Source: Alphaproteobacteria bacterium (GTDB lineage: Bacteria > Pseudomonadota > Alphaproteobacteria > Reyranellales > Reyranellaceae). Taken from it: a DNA stretch of 64,000 nucleotides. The DNA is taken from assembly GCA_017308235.1 (NCBI GenBank), contig JAFKFL010000011.1, positions 310,001 to 374,000 on the forward strand, read 5' to 3'. The translations under genes were made by a program, and so were the position numbers. This document shows, piece by piece, positions 17,073-26,609 of this stretch (its first letter is position 1; every line of letters starts with the position of its first letter). A model generated the notes under the pieces. The model was not told where the DNA came from. It did not search any database and was given only the letters and a program-made list of their open reading frames with translations.

Positions 17073-18244
17073 ATGGGAAATTGGCGGGCCAGTACATCCA
17101 GTATTTGTCTTTCGGTTCTTGCCCTTGCTGTGACTGCTCCGGCCAACGCGCAGGACGAGATCAAGATCGGCGCATTCTTGCCCGTGACCGGTGTGACTGC
17201 CGATGTAGGCGCGCAGATGAAGGCGGGCATCGAGGTCGCCGTCGAACGCGCCAATGCGGCAGGCGTGAAGCTCGACAAACCCTATAAGCTTCCCGAGCGT
17301 TGTCGGTCGACAAGATCAATGTCGGGGTCGGGTTCATCAGTAGTGACGTCTTCACTCGCGTCATGGACGAATTCCAGAAGGCGAAGGTGCCGGTCGTCGA
17401 TTGCTGCGCCGCCTCACTGAAGGTCGGCGACAAGATCGCCGAGCGAAAGATGACATACGTCTTCCAATTGAGCCCGACGGCAAGCGACATCGCGAAGTCC
17501 GTGGCGGCGGCCGTTGCGGAGTCGGTCAAACCGGCGAAAGTCGCGATGCTAAACGAGAACACGGATTCCGGCCGTGATTTCTCGAAAACTGCGAAGGAAT
17601 GGTTCGCCGCCCATGCTGCCAAGGTCGAGGTTGTCGCCGACGAGTTCGTCGAGCATGGCGCAACGGACATGACGCCCCAGATGGCGAAGTTTAAGCGTTT
17701 GGGAGCGCAGGCGATAATCGGCGAGATCTACGGTTCGAGCGCGCCGATTCTGTACGAGCAGTGGTATGAGCTGAAGGTGCCGGCAATTATCGCCCATATG
17801 GGCGCGACAGCCGCCGCAGGCAGCTTCATCCAGGAAAACAGCAAGTTCATGGAGCATTCGATCGTCAACGTCCGATGGTGGCCCGCTGCTTACTCGCCAG
17901 TCTCTGAACCGATGATGTCGGCCTACAAGAAGAAGACTGGCCGCGATCCAACGAACTTCTCGGTGCAGGCGCACGACTCGGCGCTGGTCGCGATTGATGC
18001 AATCGAGAAGGCGGGGAGCCTCGATGTCGACAAGATCGCTGCAGTTCTGTCGACGACCACGTTCCAGACTGCATGGGGCGACCGCAAGTTCACCTCGCTC
18101 GAGCAAGGCCACCGAATGCCGATCGAGACAGTCGTTGCACAGGTCCAAGGCGGTAAGGCCGTGCCAATCTATCCAGACACCGTAGCGAAGTCGGCGGGCG
18201 GCGCTTATAAGGCCGTCCCACCTTACGCCTGGGACAAGAAGTAG
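17073..18244 (+). pseudogene. Liv-type ABC transporter substrate-binding protein, broken by internal deletion with frameshift
   Basis: The first part starts with a good ribosome binding site and an export signal (SVLALAVTAPANAQDE). It then shows the type 1 binding-protein opening IKIGAFLPVTG and MKAGIEVAVERAN. At about 17290 the frame is lost in LDKPYKLPERC. The rest of the protein resumes in another frame from LSVDKINVGVGFISS and runs to 18244. Around 20 residues that normally join these two parts are absent, so this is a deletion and not a simple sequencing slip. Two separate products would be made and neither should bind ligand. The remaining transporter genes downstream look intact. Confidence 0.85.
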
Positions 18245-18276
18245 TCTGCCGCGCCGTGCCCCAGGGGTCTCCGCGC

Positions 18277-19014
18277 ATGCCTGCCGAAGCCTCCTCGGCC
18301 GTCCTCGCTGTCGAGGGGCTGAGCAAGCGCTTCGGCGGCGTCGTCGCGGTCGACGATTGTTCGTTCGAGATTGAGCGCGGCTCGGTGGTAGGAATCATCG
18401 GTCCAAACGGTTCAGGAAAGAGCACACTCTTCAATCTGCTGACGAGCGTACTTCGCCCCGATGCAGGCGTTGTCCGCTATCGGGGCGAACGCATCGAAGG
18501 TCTCCCCCTTTACCAGATTGCCCGCCAGGGAATCGGCCGGACCTACCAGTCGGTGAAGATCTTCCGCGATCTATCGGTCTGGATGAATCTCGAGATCGCG
18601 GCCATGGGCCGCGGGCGTTCTGACTGGGAGGTACCCGCGCGGCAATGGCTGGAGCGGTTTGGCTTGACGCACCTCGTCAACGACACCTCCGACACCCTTT
18701 CGATCGGTCAACAACGGCTCCTGGAATTGGCCATGAACCTGGCGATGTCCCCGGATCTCTTGCTGCTCGACGAGCCGCTCGCCGGTGTCAATCCGGTCGT
18801 GCGCGACACGATCGCTGACGCGGTTGCCGCGTTGCGGCGCGAAGGCAAGACCTTCCTGATCATCGAACACCACATGAACTTTGTCATGCGCCTCTGCGAC
18901 AAGATCGTGGTGATGGATCATGGCGAGAAGATCGCCGAGGGAGTGCCGGAGGCAATCCGCCGGGATGAACGCGTGATTAATGCGCTGCTGGGCAAAGGGA
19001 CCACCCGGGCATAA
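18277..19014 (+). CDS. Liv-type ABC importer ATP-binding protein (LivG-like)
   Basis: About 245 residues. Walker A is GPNGSGKST, the signature is a variant LSIGQQR, and Walker B is LLLLDEPLAGVNP followed by the switch His in EHHMNF. The residues KRFGGVVAVDD and the IGRTYQSVKIF stretch fit the LivG branch. It energises uptake of amino acids, amides or aromatic acids through the LivHM-type pore encoded downstream. The ATG at 18277 is preferred over a GTG at 18256. It shares TAATG with the next gene. Confidence 0.92.
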   Translation: MPAEASSAVLAVEGLSKRFGGVVAVDDCSFEIERGSVVGIIGPNGSGKSTLFNLLTSVLRPDAGVVRYRGERIEGLPLYQIARQGIGRTYQSVKIFRDLSVWMNLEIAAMGRGRSDWEVPARQWLERFGLTHLVNDTSDTLSIGQQRLLELAMNLAMSPDLLLLDEPLAGVNPVVRDTIADAVAALRREGKTFLIIEHHMNFVMRLCDKIVVMDHGEKIAEGVPEAIRRDERVINALLGKGTTRA

Positions 19015-19727
19015 TGCTCCAAGTCGACGATATCCGCGCCGGCTACGACCGCCTCGAGATCCTTCAGGGCGTGTCGCTCTCGGTCGCACCTCGCCAGATC
19101 GTCGGCGTCATCGGACCGAATGGCGCAGGGAAGTCGACGCTGCTGAAGACGATCTTTGGCTACATCCGTCCCTTCTCGGGCCGCATCGCGCTGCGGGGCG
19201 AGATCTTGAATGGCTACCGGCCGGACAAGGTGATGCGCCAGCGGGTCGGCTTTGTCGCCCAGGCGAACGGGCTCTTCGCCGAGATGACTATCCAGGAAAA
19301 TCTACTGCTTGGCGGATACAGCATTGGCAACACAAGCGCTGTCCGCCACGCAATGGAGGAGGTCTACGAACGCTTCCCGTTGTTTCGCGAGCGGCGTCGG
19401 CAGCTTGCTGGCAGTCTTAGCGGAGGGGAGCAGCGGCTGCTGGCGATCGCCCGCTCGCTCATCATCAAACCCGAACTGTTGCTGCTTGACGAGCCTTCGG
19501 CGGCTCTTGCGCCGCGTTTTATCGACGACGTCTACGCGACGCTACGCAAGCTCAATGCACAGGGGATCGCGATGCTCGTCGTCGAGCAGAACACGGGTGT
19601 CATCCTGGACGTAGCGGATCGTGTTTTCGTCCTTGAAATGGGAACAAATGCCTTTGACGGAACTCCCGCCGAGCTGCTCGCTGACGACCGCATCCGGCGG
19701 CTCTACCTAGGATCGGAGGCCGCATGA
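19014..19727 (+). CDS. Liv-type ABC importer ATP-binding protein (LivF-like)
   Basis: A 237-residue ATPase with Walker A GPNGAGKST, signature LSGGEQR and Walker B LLLLDEPSAALAP, and the VVEQN switch region typical of LivF. The start overlaps the stop of the LivG-like gene (TAATG), so the two should be translated together. It forms the second nucleotide-binding subunit of the importer. Confidence 0.93.
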   Translation: MLQVDDIRAGYDRLEILQGVSLSVAPRQIVGVIGPNGAGKSTLLKTIFGYIRPFSGRIALRGEILNGYRPDKVMRQRVGFVAQANGLFAEMTIQENLLLGGYSIGNTSAVRHAMEEVYERFPLFRERRRQLAGSLSGGEQRLLAIARSLIIKPELLLLDEPSAALAPRFIDDVYATLRKLNAQGIAMLVVEQNTGVILDVADRVFVLEMGTNAFDGTPAELLADDRIRRLYLGSEAA

Positions 19728-19730
19728 GCA

Positions 19731-20615
19731 ATGCTTGAGTCGATCCTCGAGTTCCTCATTCTGGGCATTGTCCTTGGCGGCATCTACGCAATGTTTTCGA
19801 CGGGGCTGACCCTGATCTTCGGGGTGCTCGACGTGATCAATGTCGCGCACGGCGAGTTCTTCGCGATCGGCGGGTACATCGTCTTTGTCGCCGTTGTACT
19901 TCTTCATCTCTCGCCAGTTCTCGGCATCCTGGCCGCGACGAGCGGGTCGTTCCTGCTCGGGCTCGCCATCTACCCATTGTTGATCAAACCCATGAAGCGT
20001 CGCCTCGGCCGGCGGCCGCAGGGACCGCTCTTCCTCGTACTGACGCTTGGCCTTTCAACCTTCTTGCAGAGCTCGATGCTGGCAATCGGTGGCGGCGATT
20101 ACCTTCGTGTTCCTCCCTTCGTCCGGGGCATGCTCGATCTTACCTTCACGGCGGTGAGCTACCAGCGGCTGCTGATTCTCTCGGTGGCAGCCGTGAGCCT
20201 CGCGGCGTTGTTCCTCTTCCTTCACTTCCACCGCCAAGGCATGGCCATCCGGGCGGTCGCCCTTAACCCTGACGCGGCTCAGGCAGTAGGCATCAATCTC
20301 GGCATGATCTTCACCTTGGCCCTCGCGCTGGGCGTAGGCCTGGCGGGGATGGCCGGCGCTCTCATCGCGCCACTATTCAATGTCTATCCCGCGGTCGGGT
20401 TTGCGTTCACCATCAAAGCCTTCGCGATCACGATACTGGGCGGTCTCGGCAACCTCGCTGGCGCACTCCTGGCCAGCTTCGTCATCGCCATCGTCGAGAC
20501 GCTGTCCGTTCTGGTCATTCCGTCGCAATGGCAGAACGTGATCGCTTTCGCGATCATGATCCTTGTCCTTCTGATCAGGCCACAAGGCCTGCTCGGCCGA
20601 GCCGATCAGAAATGA
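19731..20615 (+). CDS. Liv-type ABC importer permease (LivH-like)
   Basis: A 294-residue, highly hydrophobic inner-membrane protein. It opens FLILGIVLGGIYAMFSTGL and contains NVAHGEFFAIGGY, a conserved LivH signature. The C-terminal AITILGGLGNLAGAL forms the coupling region for the ATPases. Eight or so membrane helices can be counted. It lies 3 bp after the LivF-like gene, and its stop overlaps the start of the second permease (ATGA). Confidence 0.92.
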   Translation: MLESILEFLILGIVLGGIYAMFSTGLTLIFGVLDVINVAHGEFFAIGGYIVFVAVVLLHLSPVLGILAATSGSFLLGLAIYPLLIKPMKRRLGRRPQGPLFLVLTLGLSTFLQSSMLAIGGGDYLRVPPFVRGMLDLTFTAVSYQRLLILSVAAVSLAALFLFLHFHRQGMAIRAVALNPDAAQAVGINLGMIFTLALALGVGLAGMAGALIAPLFNVYPAVGFAFTIKAFAITILGGLGNLAGALLASFVIAIVETLSVLVIPSQWQNVIAFAIMILVLLIRPQGLLGRADQK

Positions 20616-21637
20616 TCGTATCTCGCGTGATGCGACGATGGCTCTGGTTCTCCGGTGCGGTGGCGACCGCCGCTGCAGCGCCGTTTGTCGCACCGCATCC
20701 CTTTCTGTTCAATCTCTTGATCCAGGCCGCGGTCTGGGCATTGCTGACGGCGAGTTGGGATCTTTTGAGTGGCTACACCGGCCAAATCTCGTTCGGCCAT
20801 TCTGGATTTTTTGCGATCGGCGCCTATACCGCTGCTGGGCTTGCATTCCACCTTCACGTCTCGCCGTGGTTTGGTCTCGTGGCAGGGGCCGCATTGTGCA
20901 GCCTGGTTGGCCTTTGCGTGGGATTCCCGGCGCTTCGGCTTCGCGGTCACTATCTCGCGCTAGTGACACTCGGTTTCGCCGAGATCATTCGGCTGGTCGC
21001 GCAAAACTGGATATCCGTGACCGGCGGTCCATTCGGCATGCATGACTTCGGTACGTTGCCGGGTCTTCCGGCAGCGCCTCTCGCCCACAGCGAGGTGCTT
21101 TATCTCGTCGTGCTCGCTATCGCGGCCGCTGCGATCGCGCTTGCGCTATTCGTCTGCGAGCATACGAATGCCGGCAAAGCGTTTCGTGCCATCCGCGAGG
21201 ATCAAGTACTTGCGGAGAGTCACGGCATCAACATCAAGATCTACAAGCTTTATGCGTTCTCGTTGAGTGCTGCACTGGCCGGGCTAGCTGGTGGGCTCTA
21301 TGCCTTTTCGATTGGGCTCGTCGATCCGAATCTCGCGTCGCCGCTGACCAGCGCGATGATCCTGGGCATGGCAGTGTTCGGCGGCCTTGGCACGATCTGG
21401 GGGCCGGCGCTTGGCGCCGTGCTGCTGTTCATGATGAGCGAGGGGCTTCGCTTCATTGGTGTCGTCTACAATCTGATCGCATTCGGCGCTGTGATCATGG
21501 TCTTCGTGATCTTCGTGCCGCGTGGGATCGCTGGGCTGAAACTCGGTCGTCGTACTCGCATCTCGAGGCGTGACGCGACGCAATCGAAGCAGGTTGGAGC
21601 AGCGTCGGATTCAGTCCAGCAACGGGAGGTGACATGA
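20612..21637 (+). CDS. Liv-type ABC importer permease (LivM-like)
   Basis: About 341 residues with the LivM signature LLSGYTGQISFGHSGFFAIG and the late motif GMAVFGGLGTIWGP. It is an inner-membrane pore subunit paired with the LivH-like protein. The start ATGA overlaps the previous stop, and its own stop overlaps the start of hyuA. The transporter and hydantoinase genes are therefore one translationally coupled unit, which argues that the imported compound is the hydantoinase substrate. Confidence 0.92.
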   Translation: MIVSRVMRRWLWFSGAVATAAAAPFVAPHPFLFNLLIQAAVWALLTASWDLLSGYTGQISFGHSGFFAIGAYTAAGLAFHLHVSPWFGLVAGAALCSLVGLCVGFPALRLRGHYLALVTLGFAEIIRLVAQNWISVTGGPFGMHDFGTLPGLPAAPLAHSEVLYLVVLAIAAAAIALALFVCEHTNAGKAFRAIREDQVLAESHGINIKIYKLYAFSLSAALAGLAGGLYAFSIGLVDPNLASPLTSAMILGMAVFGGLGTIWGPALGAVLLFMMSEGLRFIGVVYNLIAFGAVIMVFVIFVPRGIAGLKLGRRTRISRRDATQSKQVGAASDSVQQREVT

Positions 21638-23724
21638 GTATGGCTGAAGCGGGCGGCTGGCGTCTGGGCGTCGATGTGGGCGGGACCTTCACGGATCTCG
21701 TGCTCTTGTCGCCTGATGGGCGCGCCACCACTCGGAAGGTGCTTTCAACCACTGCTAACTATGCGGATGCGATCTTGCAAGGCATCCGCGAGCTGCTCGC
21801 CGGCGCAGGCATAGCCGCCGGAGCGATCGCCGAGCTCATCCACGGTACCACCGTCGCGACCAATGCCATTCTTGAGCGGCGCGGCGCCCGGACTGGCCTT
21901 GTCACGACGGACGGGTTTCGCGACCTCCTCGAGATTGGTCGTATCAGGCTGTCCCGCCTCTATGACATGGACCAGCAGCGCCCGGTTCCGCTCGTACGGC
22001 GGCGCTGGCGCTTCGAGGTCGACGAGCGACTCGACCACAAGGGCAATGTCTTGCGACCGATCGACCAGCACAGCATCGACCGCGCCATCGACGCGGTACG
22101 CGCGGAGGACCTCGAGGCGCTCGCAATCTGCCTTGTCCATGCCTATGCCAACCCGGCTCACGAGCGCGCTGTTGCCGAAGCGATTCGCGCCCGGCTGCCC
22201 GGTTTGCATCTCACCCTGTCGTCCGAGGTGCTGCCTGAGATCCGAGAGTTCGAGCGAACGAGCACAACGGTAACGAACGCTTATGTGATGCCGGTCATCG
22301 ACCTCTATCTTTCAGCTCTTGAAACCCAGCTCGACTCGCTCGGCATGGCGGCGCCGATCCTGATTATGCAGTCGAACGGTGGCGTCATGAGCTCGCGCCG
22401 GGCGCGCCAGCGCCCGGTCCAGCTCATCGAGTCGGGCCCGGCCGCGGGTGTCATTGCCGCCGCCGCGTTGGCGCGCCGGGTTGGCGCGCCAAACGTGATC
22501 AGCGTCGATATGGGGGGGACCACCGCGAAGGCATCGGTGATCGAGGACTATGAGATCAAGCGATCGAACGAATTCGAGATTGGCGGCCCGATTTCGCAAG
22601 GAAGCCGACTCAACAAGGGAGGCGGCTACCTTTTGAGGACACCGGCGATCGACATCGCCGAAGTCGGGGCCGGCGGCGGCAGCCTGGTCACCGTTGACGA
22701 CGCCGGCGCGCTTCATGTCGGCCCGCAGAGTGCCGGTGCCGTTCCCGGACCAGTGTGCTATGGCCTCGGCGGCACGGTCGCGACGCTTACCGACGCCAAC
22801 GTTACCCTCGGCTATCTGGCGCAGGATCGACTGCCGAGTGGCCTTGTGCTCTCAGCGGAGAAGGGACGACAGGCTATCGCCGAGCAGATCGCTCGACCGC
22901 TGCGGCTTTCGATCGATGAGGCGGCGCACGGCGTCTATCTGGTCGGCTGTGCCGGGATTGCCCGCGCCGTGCGGGCGGTTACAGTCGAACGCGGTCGCGA
23001 TCCGCGCGACTTCACGATCATCGCCTTCGGCGGCAACGGTCCACTCCTCGCTGCCGAGATGGCCCGATCTCTAGAGATCGGCAGCGTCCTGGTCCCGCTC
23101 GCCCCAGGCGTGTTCAGCGCGATTGGCTTGCTCGAAGCCGATGTCGAGCACCACCTCGTCAAGACCTTTAACCGGTCGCTGGACGGGCTCGTGGACGGGG
23201 ATCTGGCGCGCGAACTCTCGGAGCTCGCCGCCGAAGCCCGAGATCTGATGCTAGCTGAAGGTCATACCCAGCAACTGGAGGCCGCCTCGGCCGTGGATGC
23301 CCGATATGCCGGACAGTCGTTCGAACTTACCGTGCCGGTGCCGCACCTTGATGCCCCTGGTCTCGCCGCGGCCATTGCCGAGGATTTCGGTCGTGAGCAC
23401 GAACGTACTTACGGTCACCGGGCCCCTGGAGACCCCATCCAGATCGTCAATCTGCGAGCCGTCGCTCGTGTTCCTCAAGCCGCCGAACGTCGCGCGATTC
23501 GTCCGGCCACGGAACCGAATCCCAACCAGACTCAGCGCCTCGCTTATTTCGGACCTCGGCTCGGGCGGCTAGCCACTCCTGTTATCGATCGATTTGACCT
23601 GGGGAAAGAACCTCGGTCCGGGCCACTCCTGATCGAAGAGTACGACGCGACCACGCTGGTTCCGCCCGGTTGCGTCGCCGAGCTCGACGCGCTTGGCAAT
23701 ATCATCATTCGAGTGGAGGCGTGA
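21634..23724 (+). CDS. hyuA: Hydantoinase/oxoprolinase subunit A (HyuA), first copy
   Basis: A 696-residue protein with the N-terminal ATPase-type motif DVGGTFTDLVLLS at residues 14-26. HGTTVATNAILERRGA and the central second phosphate motif SVDMGGTTAKASV follow. HyuA works with HyuB as an ATP-dependent hydrolase of cyclic amides such as N-methylhydantoin or 5-oxoproline; acetone and acetophenone carboxylases are relatives. Its start overlaps the permease stop and hyuB follows after 1 bp. The exact ring substrate cannot be told from sequence. It differs widely from the second HyuA at 34851, so the two are not a recent duplication. Confidence 0.92.
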   Translation: MSMAEAGGWRLGVDVGGTFTDLVLLSPDGRATTRKVLSTTANYADAILQGIRELLAGAGIAAGAIAELIHGTTVATNAILERRGARTGLVTTDGFRDLLEIGRIRLSRLYDMDQQRPVPLVRRRWRFEVDERLDHKGNVLRPIDQHSIDRAIDAVRAEDLEALAICLVHAYANPAHERAVAEAIRARLPGLHLTLSSEVLPEIREFERTSTTVTNAYVMPVIDLYLSALETQLDSLGMAAPILIMQSNGGVMSSRRARQRPVQLIESGPAAGVIAAAALARRVGAPNVISVDMGGTTAKASVIEDYEIKRSNEFEIGGPISQGSRLNKGGGYLLRTPAIDIAEVGAGGGSLVTVDDAGALHVGPQSAGAVPGPVCYGLGGTVATLTDANVTLGYLAQDRLPSGLVLSAEKGRQAIAEQIARPLRLSIDEAAHGVYLVGCAGIARAVRAVTVERGRDPRDFTIIAFGGNGPLLAAEMARSLEIGSVLVPLAPGVFSAIGLLEADVEHHLVKTFNRSLDGLVDGDLARELSELAAEARDLMLAEGHTQQLEAASAVDARYAGQSFELTVPVPHLDAPGLAAAIAEDFGREHERTYGHRAPGDPIQIVNLRAVARVPQAAERRAIRPATEPNPNQTQRLAYFGPRLGRLATPVIDRFDLGKEPRSGPLLIEEYDATTLVPPGCVAELDALGNIIIRVEA

Positions 23725-23725
23725 C

Positions 23726-25474
23726 ATGGATGCCCGCGAACTGAGCGATCCGATCCTCCTCGAGTTGGTGAAACACGCCCTCGACGCGATCGTCGACGAA
23801 ATGGCGATCGCCCTCGTGCGCACCGCCTATTCGAACAATCTCAAGAACTCGATGGATATGAGTTGCGCGCTTTGTGACACGCAAGGCCGGCTCATCGCTC
23901 AAGGGATGACCCTGCCGCTTCATCTCGGCTCGATCCCCGATGCCATGCACTACTTCCTGCGTAAATTCGGAGACTCGGTTCGGCCCGGGGATGTCTTCAT
24001 CCTGAACGACCCCTACGAGGGCGGCACACATCTACCCGATTTCTATATCGTGAAGCCGGTGTACCGCGGCTGCACTCTTGTCGGTTGGGCGGCGACAGTC
24101 GGTCATCAGCTCGACGTTGGCGGCATGACGCCGGGTGGCAACGGCTGCGATGCCACTGAAATATTTCAAGAGGGACTGCGCATTCCCCCTCTGCGGCTGT
24201 ACGAAGAGGGGCGACCGGTTGACGCTGTCTTTGCGTTCATCGAGCGGAACGTGCGTGTCCCACGCCAGGTCCTGGGCGATGTCCGTGCCCAGCTCTCCGC
24301 GTGCTCGGCGGGCGAGAAGGCATTGCTGCAACTCATCGAGAAGTACGGCGCCGAGCGTTTCGCTGCGTGCCTCGATGCGTTGCTAGATCAGGCCGAGCGG
24401 CTGGCGAGGAATGCGATCCGCGCGATGCCTGATGGCCGCTATGACTTTGAAGATTGGATCGACGATGATGGGATCGACTCGGGCGAGATTCCGATCAAGG
24501 TGACGATCACGATCGTCGGCGACCGACTCATAGCCGATTTCACCGGCAGTGCCCCGCAAGTCAAGGGTGCCATCAACTCACCGATGCCCTTCACGAAGTC
24601 AGCGGTGTACGCTTGTGTCCGCCATCTGATCGGCGGTGATCCCCCGAACAACGAGGGATACTTTCGGCCGATCGAGGTGATTGCGCCGCAGGGAACAATC
24701 GTCAACCCGGTAATGCCTGCAGCCGTCGCAGCGCGCGGCCTGACAGGCTTCCGGGCTGCCAACGCCATCTTTGGAGCGCTCGCTAAGATCGCTCCGGATC
24801 GAGTCTTTGCCTGTGAGATGGGTGGCGATACAGGCGTCAGCTTCGGCGGTTACGACGCCGACCGGCGGCCCTTCGTGTTCCTTGAGTTCCTGTTCGGCTC
24901 CTGGGGTGGAAGACCGACTCGGGATGGGATGGATGCGGCCTCGAGCTCGGTCGTAAACTTCTCAAATAACCCGATCGAGATTGTCGAGGCCGAGTATCCC
25001 TTGCTGATCGAGCGCTATGGTTACGTGCAGGATTCGGAAGGAGCAGGCGAGTTCCGCGGCGGGTCAGCACTGGTTCGCCAGTACCGTTTCCTGGAGGCCG
25101 AAGGAACTCTCCAGGTGCGCGCTGACCGCCAGAAGCACTTGCCTTATGGGCTTCAGGGTGGCCGTTCGGGAACGCCCTCGACGAACATATTGAATCCCGA
25201 AGGTGCCGCCCGCCAATTGCCGAGCAAGTTCCGTCATACCGTTCGCCGCGACGACGTGTTCCGGCATGCCCTCGCTGGTGCCGGCGGCTGGGGCGATCCC
25301 TTCAATCGGGATCCGGAGCTCGTCGCCTTTGATGTCGCGGAAGGGAAGGTGTCGATCAAGCGGGCGCGACAGGAATACGGCGTCGTACTCGACCCGATAA
25401 CGAACAGCATCTTGACGGAGGAAACGAAGAAGCTTCGGCAATCGGCGCACAGCGGGAGGGGCGACAAACGATGA
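23726..25474 (+). CDS. hyuB: Hydantoinase/oxoprolinase subunit B (HyuB), first copy
   Basis: A 582-residue protein typical of HyuB. It has LVRTAYSNNLKNSMDMSCAL, FILNDPYEGGTHLPDFYI (the NDPYxGGTHLPD signature) and GHQLDVGGMTPGG. The C-terminal half has GWGDP near its end. It forms the second subunit of the ATP-dependent cyclic-amide hydrolase. ATG 23726 gives MDARELSDPI; the longer open frame overlaps hyuA. Its stop overlaps the start of the PLP-enzyme gene (ATGA). Confidence 0.93.
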   Translation: MDARELSDPILLELVKHALDAIVDEMAIALVRTAYSNNLKNSMDMSCALCDTQGRLIAQGMTLPLHLGSIPDAMHYFLRKFGDSVRPGDVFILNDPYEGGTHLPDFYIVKPVYRGCTLVGWAATVGHQLDVGGMTPGGNGCDATEIFQEGLRIPPLRLYEEGRPVDAVFAFIERNVRVPRQVLGDVRAQLSACSAGEKALLQLIEKYGAERFAACLDALLDQAERLARNAIRAMPDGRYDFEDWIDDDGIDSGEIPIKVTITIVGDRLIADFTGSAPQVKGAINSPMPFTKSAVYACVRHLIGGDPPNNEGYFRPIEVIAPQGTIVNPVMPAAVAARGLTGFRAANAIFGALAKIAPDRVFACEMGGDTGVSFGGYDADRRPFVFLEFLFGSWGGRPTRDGMDAASSSVVNFSNNPIEIVEAEYPLLIERYGYVQDSEGAGEFRGGSALVRQYRFLEAEGTLQVRADRQKHLPYGLQGGRSGTPSTNILNPEGAARQLPSKFRHTVRRDDVFRHALAGAGGWGDPFNRDPELVAFDVAEGKVSIKRARQEYGVVLDPITNSILTEETKKLRQSAHSGRGDKR

Positions 25475-26565
25475 GCTCGGCAGTCGGCCTGCCCAAGACG
25501 ACACTCGATACGCCGGCGCTCGTCGTCGATCTCGACGCCATGGCGGCAAATATCGATCGGATTGCGAGGACCTGCCGAGAAAACGGCGTTGCCTGGCGGC
25601 CGCACACGAAGGGACAGAAGACACCCGAGATTGCCCATGCCGAGATTGGGGCGGGCGCCATCGGCATTACATGCGCAAAGCTCGGTGAGGCCGAGGTCAT
25701 GGCAGGGGCCGGCATTCGCGACATCCTGATCGCGAACCAGATTGTCGGTCGATCGAAGATTGACCGCCTTGTCGCACTACTAGATCGCGCCGATGCGATC
25801 GTCGCAGTGGATGGTCTGCAGAACATCAGTGAGCTCGCCGAGGCCGCAAGCGCCGGCAAAAAGCAACTTCGGATCGTCATCGAGGTGAACATTGGAATGA
25901 ACCGAGCCGGGGTCGAGCCGGGCTCGGCCGTCGTGGCGCTCGCCGCGGCGATTGCCCGATATCCGGCTTTGCAATTCTCAGGTCTTATGGGCTGGGAAAG
26001 CCACGCGACGACGATTCCCGATCCGTCCAAGAAGCGGGCGACCGTCGCGCAAGCCATTGGCTTGCTGACAGCAAGCGCAGCGGCCTGTCGGGCGGCCGGC
26101 CATTCGCCATCCATCGTGAGCTGTGGCGGCTCCGGAACCTTTCCTTATTGCGCGGAGCAGCCGGGCGTGACCGAGATCCAGGCGGGCGGAGCGATTTTCG
26201 GTGATGAGCACTATCGCACCCACCATCACGTTGAATTTCGACGCGCCTTGACCATGATGACGACTGTCATCAGCCGCCCGACATCGACACGGATTATTGT
26301 CGACGCCGGAAGGAAGGCGATGAGTGGCGACGCCGCCATGCCGCTACCGATCGGCATTCCAGGCGTCCAGAGCGTCAAACTGTCGGCGGAGCATGCGACC
26401 ATCGAGTTGACTGCTGGTTGCGTGACACCGGCAGTCGGAGATCGCGTCGAATTCGCGGTGGGTTACTCGGATACAACCGTTCATTTGCACGAAGAAATCT
26501 ATGCGGCTCGGGGCGGCGGTGTCGAAGAGGTATGGCGTGTCTCTGGGCGCGGTAAGTTGAAGTAA
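25471..26565 (+). CDS. PLP-dependent D-threonine aldolase / D-serine dehydratase-like enzyme
   Basis: A 364-residue fold-type III PLP enzyme. The N-terminal barrel starts with DTPALVVDLDAMAANI and carries the PLP lysine in WRPHTKGQK (probably Lys47). The C-terminal beta domain has the metal-site region YSDTTVHLHEE, in a position like the metal-binding His/Asp end of D-threonine aldolases. Relatives cleave or dehydrate D-beta-hydroxy-amino acids. Being coupled by ATGA overlap to hyuB suggests that it processes the D-amino acid released by ring opening. That is inference. It is the last gene of the operon. Confidence 0.88.
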   Translation: MSSAVGLPKTTLDTPALVVDLDAMAANIDRIARTCRENGVAWRPHTKGQKTPEIAHAEIGAGAIGITCAKLGEAEVMAGAGIRDILIANQIVGRSKIDRLVALLDRADAIVAVDGLQNISELAEAASAGKKQLRIVIEVNIGMNRAGVEPGSAVVALAAAIARYPALQFSGLMGWESHATTIPDPSKKRATVAQAIGLLTASAAACRAAGHSPSIVSCGGSGTFPYCAEQPGVTEIQAGGAIFGDEHYRTHHHVEFRRALTMMTTVISRPTSTRIIVDAGRKAMSGDAAMPLPIGIPGVQSVKLSAEHATIELTAGCVTPAVGDRVEFAVGYSDTTVHLHEEIYAARGGGVEEVWRVSGRGKLK

Positions 26566-26609
26566 GCGGCAAGCGGAGAATAACGATCGCGCCAACGCAG
26601 CGAATGATC

